A stretch of 64,000 nt of DNA, from the NCBI RefSeq assembly GCF_042453785.1, contig NC_091661.1, positions 25,287,501 to 25,351,500 of the forward strand. Direction: 5' to 3'. The notes under the pieces are model-generated. The model saw only the letters and a list, made by a program, of their open reading frames with translations. It did no database searches and was not told the DNA's origin. Below, piece by piece: positions 57,001 to 64,000 of this stretch. Each line of letters opens with the position of its first letter. Positions within the stretch are counted from its first letter, which is position 1. This DNA comes from Malus domestica. Taxonomy: Eukaryota; Streptophyta; Magnoliopsida; Rosales; Rosaceae. Made by a program: the position numbers and the translations under genes.

Positions 57001-57940
57001 GCATTAAGCTTTGTTGATTTAAAATCTCTTCTAAGATAAATTCTCTTCTAACAAAGGCATCGAGTGACAAACACATATTGAATTGATGGTGTACTTTTTT
57101 AACACATGACAAGTATCTATTGGACATGCGATATCATTAAAACTACACATTGATTGTAAGAAAGTTTTACTATCTCTCCAACCAAGTGATGATTGAACAT
57201 TACTAGACCAACTGATCAGAAGTCTCCTTCAAGTTTATAACATACTCTTGATCTCACCCGTCTTAGAAAATAGTATAAAACTAGGTCAAGGCTTACATTC
57301 CCCATCATAATGTGTCGGTTTTATTAATAAGCTATCTCTTCATTATTGAAGAATAACTTATATCGAACAAATTTCTCGCCAATATAGCGTATCAATCCAA
57401 TAATGTAATGTATATTTTGCTCAACATAACATTACAGAAGCAGAATATCAGACGATAAACGCGTTTCATATAAGTTGCTCTCAAAATAATTTTGTACACA
57501 ACAAATCTTCAACTAAATCTAACGGCTCCAAAAGTCCACGACTGTCGTGGCACTTTCTCATGCGCGCGATCCCAAAGCGGTGGAAAACCAGAACGACACT
57601 GCGCGCAACTGTAAATGGTCAGAACGGTCACACACTCCCAGAGAGAAAGCGGGTGGGGAACGAAATCTAACGAACCGCCACGCGTCGAGAATTTATAAGA
57701 TACTTTGGGATGCTCAACGCATCTCACGCGCCTCCGACAAAGCAGCGCCAAACCGATACGAGCGGCGAAGAAATCCGGAGGGAGATACCGAAAGCGAAAT
57801 TACACAAAAAATATTTGGAATTTAATTAAATTTTCGAAAAGAATAATTCGTTGAAAAGATTTGAAATTTAATGAATTTTCTAATTGGGTGCTACCTTTTG
57901 CTGGTTGAAGTGGAATTGTACGCTTGAATTCAGCTGGGGC
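54027..57940. other. Intergenic AT-rich region
   Basis: Contains a family C MITE (55014..55135) and a family D repeat (55943..56060). A Leu/Ile/Lys frame at 56554 is composition-driven. From 57500 base composition shifts to GC-richer promoter sequence of the next gene. No gene seen. Confidence 0.5.
55014..55135. repeat. MITE family C copy
   Basis: GGAAAACTAACGAAAAGTTC through TTTTTCGTTAAAGTGAACAG, the same order of blocks as at 941 and 4974 but more diverged. Confidence 0.6.
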
Positions 57941-57941
57941 C

Positions 57942-57949
57942 TATAAAAA
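57942..57949 (+). promoter_or_regulatory. TATA box of transporter gene
   Basis: TATAAAAA, about 142 bp upstream of the ATG at 58084, following a GC-richer upstream block. Good match to a plant TATA box with a 5'UTR of roughly 110 nt. Confidence 0.65.
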
Positions 57950-58083
57950 GGAGGGATACGCTGGCAGTTACTGATATCTCGGAAGCAAAGGAGGAGGTGG
58001 AGCCAGCGGAGCAGGACGGGGAAGAGCAGATAACCATCACCGAGTGGCTCCTGGCGGGGCAAGGACATCATCGAGAGTCGACT

Positions 58084-60490
58084 ATGGATTCTACCAGTGA
58101 AGCTCATTCCGGTTCTAGAAAGGTTCATGATGAAGAAAGCACCGAAATCCCAGAAACCGCTCATCAGATTAGCACAGGTTCTGAAATTTTCATTTTTCTT
58201 AATATTAATTGTTCATATTTTTTTTTTATGTTTTTGTTATCTGGGTTTGTTTTTTTCTGCATGTTTGATTGTTCTGGTATCACAATTCGACCATTGGATG
58301 AAGGAAATTATTTTTTCAATCATTTTCCGAAATCCCGGAAGGAAAATTTTATTTATTCATCTGGGTTTGGTTTTTTCTGGTTTTTTTCTTAAAGTTTGAA
58401 TTTTTCATGTGGTTGAGGAAATGAATCGTTTTTTTCTTCTAATTTTGTTCATAGGTTTCCTAAAAAGTTTCAGTTTTTAGATTCCGGATTGCAGTTCATG
58501 AATTTATAGTTTTTCGAATTGTGGTTCTTGGTAATTTAGTGCATTTGTAATGAAGTAATTCTGAATGGTTTCAAATAGCTTTGTGAATTGTGATATTGGT
58601 ACTGAAATTGCTCTCGTTGTGAGTTCATGTTACCTCTTTGGTTTCCACAGATTCATGGTTTCAAGTGGGATTCGTCCTCACCACCGGTATCAACAGTGCG
58701 TATGTTCTGGGATACTCTGGTAATGTCATGATTCCTCTTGGTTGGATCGGCGGTGTGATCGGTTTAATTCTAGCCACTGCAATATCACTCTATGCAAATG
58801 CTCTCATTGCCAAGCTTCATGAGTATGGAGGGGTTAGGCACATCAGATACAGAGACCTTGCTGGATTTATATATGGTATGAGCGAAAAGGATAGCAAAAG
58901 CGAAAAATTGATCTGATTCGTTTGTTGAATTTACCTTTTCGATTTCTTCTTTCCTGGCTGTATTGTTCCCTGATGGGGCTATTTCATTGCAGGCAAGAAA
59001 GCTTACTCTCTGACATGGGGATTGCAATATGTCAATCTCTTCATGATTAACACTGGTTTTATCATCTTGGCTGGTCAGGCACTCAAGGTGAGAGCACATT
59101 GCATATTAACTCCGATCCGATGGTACTATGTGCATGTATGAACAGGTTAATGTCTTATTTTTCTAAAACTTGTCGTTCATTTCGAGTGCAGGCTGCGTAT
59201 GTTCTGTTTAGGGATGACCATACCATGAAGCTACCACATTTTATTGCCATTTCAGGCTTTGTGTGCGCTGTATTTGCCATAAGTATACCGCACTTGTCAG
59301 CTCTGAGGATTTGGCTGGGGTTTTCAACAGTCTTCAGCTTGATGTATATTGTTATAGCAATCGTACTGTCACTTAAAGATGGTAAGGATCAGCTCACGTT
59401 CTTTCTTCCGTACTACTTGAACAAGTGTAGAAATTTTCTGGATGTTTCACGCTTTGAGGTCGATTTGGATGATGCACATGCCATTTTCTTGCTTTAAATG
59501 AAGAACTTTGTACTGTTGGATTTTCATTAACAATAGCTATGTTGTTTTAGGACTTAAAGCACCGTCCAGGGATTATGACATCCCAGGGACTTCAACAAGC
59601 AGAATATTTACTACAATCGGAGCGGCTGCTAGCCTTGTTTTTGCATTCAACACGGGAATGCTACCAGAGATACAGGTACCAAAAGCTTCAATCTTTCGAG
59701 TTTTTGCAAGAACGCTGACATGAGTAATGAGAAATCTTGCGAAAACCACAGTCGCCTGTCCATGGAAGGCTTTCCACACTGAATTTTGTTTTGGCTGTGA
59801 TTATGTGACAGGCTACAGTGAGGAAGCCAGTGGTTGACAACATGATGAAAGCTCTGTACTTTCAGTTCACAGCCGGTGTTGTGCCGTTGTATGCCGTCTG
59901 TTTTATAGGGTATTGGGCATATGGAAATAACACATCATCTTATCTGCTCAACAACGTCAACGGACCGGTCTGGGTGAGGGCGATGGCCAATTTTGCTGCC
60001 TTCCTGCAAACAGTCATTGCCCTGCATGTAAACCTTCTTCCTTCTGACCCCCTCTCTTTCACTTTCCGTAAATGCACTAACCCAACAAGCTTTTTTTCAC
60101 CGCTGCCTGCAGATATTTGCAAGTCCAATGTACGAATATCTGGATACAAAGTTCGGCATCAAAGGAAGTCCACTGAAAATTCAGAACTTGATATTCAGAA
60201 TCACCGTTCGAGGCGGCTACTTGGCGATTAACACTCTGGTTTCGGCTCTGCTGCCGTTCCTCGGAGATTTCATGAGCCTCACAGGAGCCATAAGCACATT
60301 CCCCCTCACATTTATTCTTGCAAACCACATGTATTTGGTGGCAAAGAAGGAGAAGCTGACTTCTGCACAGAAGTGCTGGCATTGGCTGAATGTTGGCTTC
60401 TTCGGCCTTTTGGCTGTTGCAGCTTTGATTTCGGCCTTGAGGCTCATAGCCGTAGATTCCAAAACGTACCATGTATTTGCTGATCTATGA
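58084..60490 (+). CDS. Proline/compatible-solute transporter (AAAP family, ProT type)
   Basis: Exons 58084..58177, 58651..58875, 58993..59087, 59192..59381, 59551..59675, 59812..60027 and 60113..60490 join to 440 residues, the usual ProT length; all introns are GT-AG and keep frame. After a hydrophilic N-terminus ([10 protein letters not shown]...) come the first helices ([35 protein letters not shown]), then [20 protein letters not shown], the [13 protein letters not shown] loop, [36 protein letters not shown] and [14 protein letters not shown]. About ten to eleven membrane helices are expected. [12 protein letters not shown] and [14 protein letters not shown] are characteristic of plant ProT1/2/3, plasma-membrane symporters for proline, glycine betaine and GABA with protons. 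The frame is open further upstream but has no ATG there; 58084 is the first. Confidence 0.95.
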
Positions 60491-61424
60491 GTAATCTTCT
60501 TCCTCCCCCTCCCCTTTTTCTTTCTTTGCCATTTGATCCCACAATTGTATTTAATTTGCGCATTTAATTATGTCATTTGTTCTTCAAGGATTAAACATTT
60601 TATAGCATAGTTAACGAATAAAAATCAATTAGCGGATACATTTGACTAAATTTGAAACGAAACGAAACTACAAGGACGAAAATGTAACAAAAACAATTAC
60701 GGGGACCGAATTTGGCGTTAAAATGTTGGAAAAGTTAATACCTTCGAGGAAATTACACCGTAAAAATGAATTTTACCTTGAGATGGCCTGACCACCCAAT
60801 TAATATCTAAAGCCAAACAGCTTCTGAACAATGAGGAACAAGAACTACTTCAAAAATACAGCATTCAAACAATATCCATCAACCTAATGCTTCAGCCTTC
60901 CGAGAAACGAGAGATCCATTTTGGCCGATTCCTAATATCAATTCGACGAATCTTCTGAACAAATAACCTGCATCCGTTCAGAAGGAAAAACACAATTAAG
61001 TTTCGATATGGAAGAGCTAAGAGTTCCAACAATCCCAAATACTAAGCTAAGAGTTCCAACAATTCCAATGCAAAATACAGAGGCCAAAAAATAACTTGGC
61101 AACAATTTGTTGCTACTTGTAAAAATGCATACTTTTCTAGTAAACCAAATCTTCTCTTGCTCTGTTGTATTTATTAATGTCGAGTGAAGCCACATTATGG
61201 CATATTCATATGTTAACAAAACACTATTGAATCGTCAAATGCATACGACTCCAGCAAACCAGGTGCTATTGGCTCGGGGCTGTGGGGATAAGAATGCTAG
61301 AATATAAACATAACCAGAGTTGTTAACAAACCTCACCTGAGCAGAAGTTCAAGACTAAGTTTGTTTGGATAATAATATTATACACTGTACTCAGACATAG
61401 ATATATATCTTACCTCATTTGGAA
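60491..61424. other. Convergent 3' regions of transporter and Yos1-like genes
   Basis: The transporter 3'UTR extends from 60491, probably to about 60620. The Yos1-like 3'UTR runs on the minus strand through 60830-60967 after its intron. GAGCTAAGAGTTCCAACAAT is repeated in tandem (61013, 61044). No other gene. Confidence 0.6.
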
Positions 61425-61658
61425 TCATCCAGATATCAATTTTAGAACGATGCAGACAGTATTGAGTAGCACAAGAGGAACTCTCAAGTATTGTGTTGCG
61501 TAGATGAGACCTATAATCTGTCCCTTGACTGATTTTGTCCTGCCCCCTGAGAATTCTGAGAGGCTCCATCCCCTAGGCGCAAGGAAGCGGTCCTCATTTA
61601 AAATCGCCACTGCATTTGCAAGAAGCAGAAAGCCTTCAAGTAGTGTACCCAGACCCAT
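61425..61658 (-). CDS. Yos1-like protein (IER3IP1 family)
   Basis: 77 residues in one coding exon: MGLGTLLEGFLLLANAVAIL, then NEDRFLAPRGWSLSEFSGGR, and ending VLLNTVCIVLKLISG. This matches the Yos1/IER3IP1 family along its whole length, with two hydrophobic helices (about 4-20 and 56-74). Yos1 works with Yip1 and Yif1 in COPII vesicle traffic from ER to Golgi, and the family is conserved in all eukaryotes. A 5'UTR intron is predicted at 61663..62767 (donor CAG|GTTAGT, acceptor TTTCAG just before GTAAATGGG). A 3'UTR intron is predicted at 60968..61413 (donor GAG|GTAAGA 11 nt after the stop, acceptor GATGCAG). Small size makes it easy to miss. Confidence 0.95.
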   Translation of the reverse strand: MGLGTLLEGFLLLANAVAILNEDRFLAPRGWSLSEFSGGRTKSVKGQIIGLIYATQYLRVPLVLLNTVCIVLKLISG

Positions 61659-63262
61659 TTACCTGAAAAATGAAGCATTTGTCTCATACAACGACGTATG
61701 ACTTTGATTTTTAGGCATTAATCTCCATTCCTCATCCCCTCTTCAATCTAATACGTAAATGAGAAAAAGGAGACCAGCTAAATAACTCATTATGTGCGTT
61801 AACTCAAAAGATATGACAGCGGAAAAGAAAGCACAGAATGCTTCTGAGAAAAAAAAATTAGTTTCATATTTATAACGAAGTTTACATAATCTCAAATCTT
61901 ATTTCGATTTGTGGCAACTTCAGCACAAACGGTATGACTGTATCCAGAGATGAGTGCTTAAATGCCACTCAGTAGTTGTCTAATCCGTTCTGATGGCTAA
62001 AGAAGAGTCTGCATCTATTTGTAGGAGAAAATCCCTCATATCTTACAAAATCGAAGTAGATCTAGACCATGTCGCCGAATCATGCACCAGCAAAGCACTC
62101 ATTGTGTGCTTTCTCACTTCCGTAAACATAATTTTGGGAAATATATAGAACTTTTACGATGAATGGAACCCTGTATCTAAAATAGTAGATTGACACGAAC
62201 TCTGCCCTCGGTATTTTAGGAAGATGTCGTCACGATTAACGCAACAACGCAAGGCTGATCATTATCGAACCTTAGATCAATCAGTTATACTATTCTAATT
62301 TGTTTAAAAGAGCAAAACTATTTTAAGCTCCAAATCAAATGACCCACAAACAAAACAACCCCTTTTACATAAATTCTAACACTCGCAGAAAAATGAAGAC
62401 TCCACAGAAACAACAGTAACTAAGAGAGATTACTACTCAAATTACCTCACTTTTAAACAACCCTAAATACCAAACCCAAAAAACGGATGCAAAACCTAGC
62501 AACCCAGGAAAAATCGAATCCCCTCAAGCAGTGGGGTAAAACCTCAAAAACCCAATAAAGCCCATGTCAGATTGAAGCTTTAAAATCATAACTTTGAACC
62601 CACCAAGCTTCAATGGCACAGGTAATTACAAGAATAACCCAGCTATGGCAAACACGAAAAGTAGGAAGATTTAGCTCGCAAATTATGAATGTGATTCAGA
62701 AATTGATACAAATCCAAGTAATAATTTCAGAGATTAAGGAAGAAAATTGAAAACCCTTGTTACTAACCTGAATGCGAGGACCTGATCTCAGGAGAGGAAG
62801 AGACTTGGAGGTGGAAAATGCTAAAGCCGAAGGCTTCCAACAACGAAGACTCCAGGAACAAAGTAGAACGTGCCCTTTTGCTTTCTTGCTGGATCATCTC
62901 ATTTGGGCCTGGTCATGGTGGGCCTTGTAATAATTGTCATAGTTAAAATTTTAAGATAACGATAGATTTGAGTTAAGCCAGTTTGAATCTCCCATAATCT
63001 ACATTATGTTGGCAATTTAAAATCTCGTTTCTTATATTGCAATTCTCACACTTATTTTTGTGATAATCAAACGATAGAAAAAAGAGTAAAACTACAAAAG
63101 AAAAATACAAGAGTGTGGAAATCGTTGTCTCGGGGTCTATAATCAGAACCGCGAAAGGGTTGTAACATGCAATGTTTATACAAAAGAAGGACATGCTAAA
63201 TCTAATTTTCAATTGTCTTCATATATGATACACTTTGTATGTACATTATATAAAGGAAAATG
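61659..63262 (-). other. Yos1-like 5'UTR intron and intergenic spacer
   Basis: 61663..62767 is the predicted leader intron and 62768 to about 62870 the first non-coding exon (GC-richer, with CCTCCAAGTCTCTTCCTCTC on minus). 62890-63262 is AT-rich spacer and the 3'UTR of the next gene. Confidence 0.6.
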
Positions 63263-64000
63263 TCATTTGGATGAACATCTCCCTGCTGGTGATGAAGCTG
63301 GCTCATTGGTCCTTTCACAAATGCAACCTGGATATGGATTCGCATAAAAGTTCTCCTCCAGTCTAGGCAAAATTCTGGGCACTCTTGGATATGGTGCTCC
63401 CATCCGATTTTTGTGTAACCTCTTAACTCGGGACGAGAATGTTTTCCAAGTTATCATACCCTTGTCTAACTTATCGATCAATCTAACAAATCTTTGTCTG
63501 CAAGGCAAGTAACATCGAGTGTGTCAGATACGAAACTCCCAATGAAACATGTTACTTACCCCTCTATCTCTCGCCACATCACCATATTACGGAGAGAGAT
63601 GTTGAGAGGGGGTTATGCAACACGCGACAGGTAAGTTTTTCTCGTTAGATAGAGTGCGAGTAAAGATTGAGCTGAAATTAGTTAGGAAAGAATCGTGCTT
63701 ACTTGTCGGGGCTGATTGTTTTCCTAAAACCTTCAAATCTTCTGTGGCCTTTGACTGCTTTGGCCATGTTTCCATCATAGGAGTAGATGAAAACATCACT
63801 CTCAACTGCTATAATATAATCTAATGCGGCAAGCTGGTTGAGCTTATCCTTGTAAGGTTGCAACTCCTCTTCGGATGCTAAATTTGAGTGGAAAAATAGA
63901 TTTGGATACTTGGCTTGCAGTGACGTTAGCCCGTCTTGCCCGTAGACTTCACCTGCAGCTATGTAAATTTTTGTATCCGAAGGAAACCCTATTGCCTCAA
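63263..64000 (-). CDS. Plant O-fucosyltransferase-family protein, C-terminal part
   Basis: Two exons (63703..64000 running off the window, and 63263..63497; donor AA|GTAAGC, acceptor CTTGCAG) give the C-terminal 177 or so residues of a GT106/O-FucT-family protein (PF10250). Visible motifs in order: [91 protein letters not shown], then across the splice [10 protein letters not shown] and [23 protein letters not shown]. The ESDVF...DGNMA block corresponds to the nucleotide-sugar pocket region of the family. These are Golgi type II membrane enzymes; several act in pectin and cell-wall assembly or on glycoproteins, but the acceptor cannot be told here. The 5' part lies beyond the window. Confidence 0.92.

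Noticed and set aside
57997-58083. Upstream extension of the transporter N-terminus
   Set aside because: It would need a GTG start; first ATG is 58084 and matches ProT N-termini.

Overview
This is a nuclear window from a dicot plant. Host genes are intron-bearing with GT-AG junctions, intergenic DNA is AT-rich, and the same small transposons (MITEs, SINEs, PIF/Harbinger elements) recur across it. The style of the repeats and the proteins suggests a woody rosid, most likely Rosaceae of the apple/pear group; that placement is inference from memory, not a search result.

Layout: (1) 0.57-6.3 kb is a tandem segmental duplication of about 2 kb. Each copy carries an intact, intronless class I small heat-shock gene (153 aa) with heat-shock elements and a TATA box, plus an inverted sHSP relic downstream. 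(2) 7.0-9.6 kb, minus strand: a three-exon DUF620 gene with two SINEs in its second intron. (3) 12.08-15.85 kb: a young-looking non-autonomous LTR retrotransposon with matching terminal repeats and a 5-bp target duplication. (4) 18.4-21.2 kb, minus: a RING-CH (MARCH-type) membrane E3 ligase. (5) 23.6-26.0 kb, minus: a two-exon R2R3-MYB factor. (6) 28.9-29.6 kb, plus: a ZCF37-like single-exon gene. (7) 30.86-33.31 kb: an internally deleted PIF/Harbinger transposon with TIRs, TTA target duplication and two truncated convergent ORFs. (8) 35-48 kb is gene-poor, but 42.06-42.16 kb holds a clear MIR393 hairpin. (9) 48.4-49.5 kb, plus: an L-type lectin membrane protein without a kinase. (10) 49.9-54.0 kb: a direct duplication, an Au-like SINE and a second, non-coding Harbinger element. 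(11) 58.1-60.5 kb, plus: a seven-exon proline-transporter-type AAAP permease. (12) 61.4-62.8 kb, minus: a Yos1-like ER-Golgi protein with UTR introns. (13) 63.26 kb to the window end, minus: the last two exons of a plant O-fucosyltransferase-family gene.

The genes do not form one pathway. They are ordinary single loci spaced by repeats; the only local family is the sHSP pair. The best-supported non-obvious items are MIR393 (auxin-receptor regulator), the sHSP duplication with conserved heat-shock elements, the Harbinger deletion derivative with its array of ACACGTGGC motifs, and several MITEs whose target duplications can be read directly. I saw no convincing evidence of a wholly new biological system.
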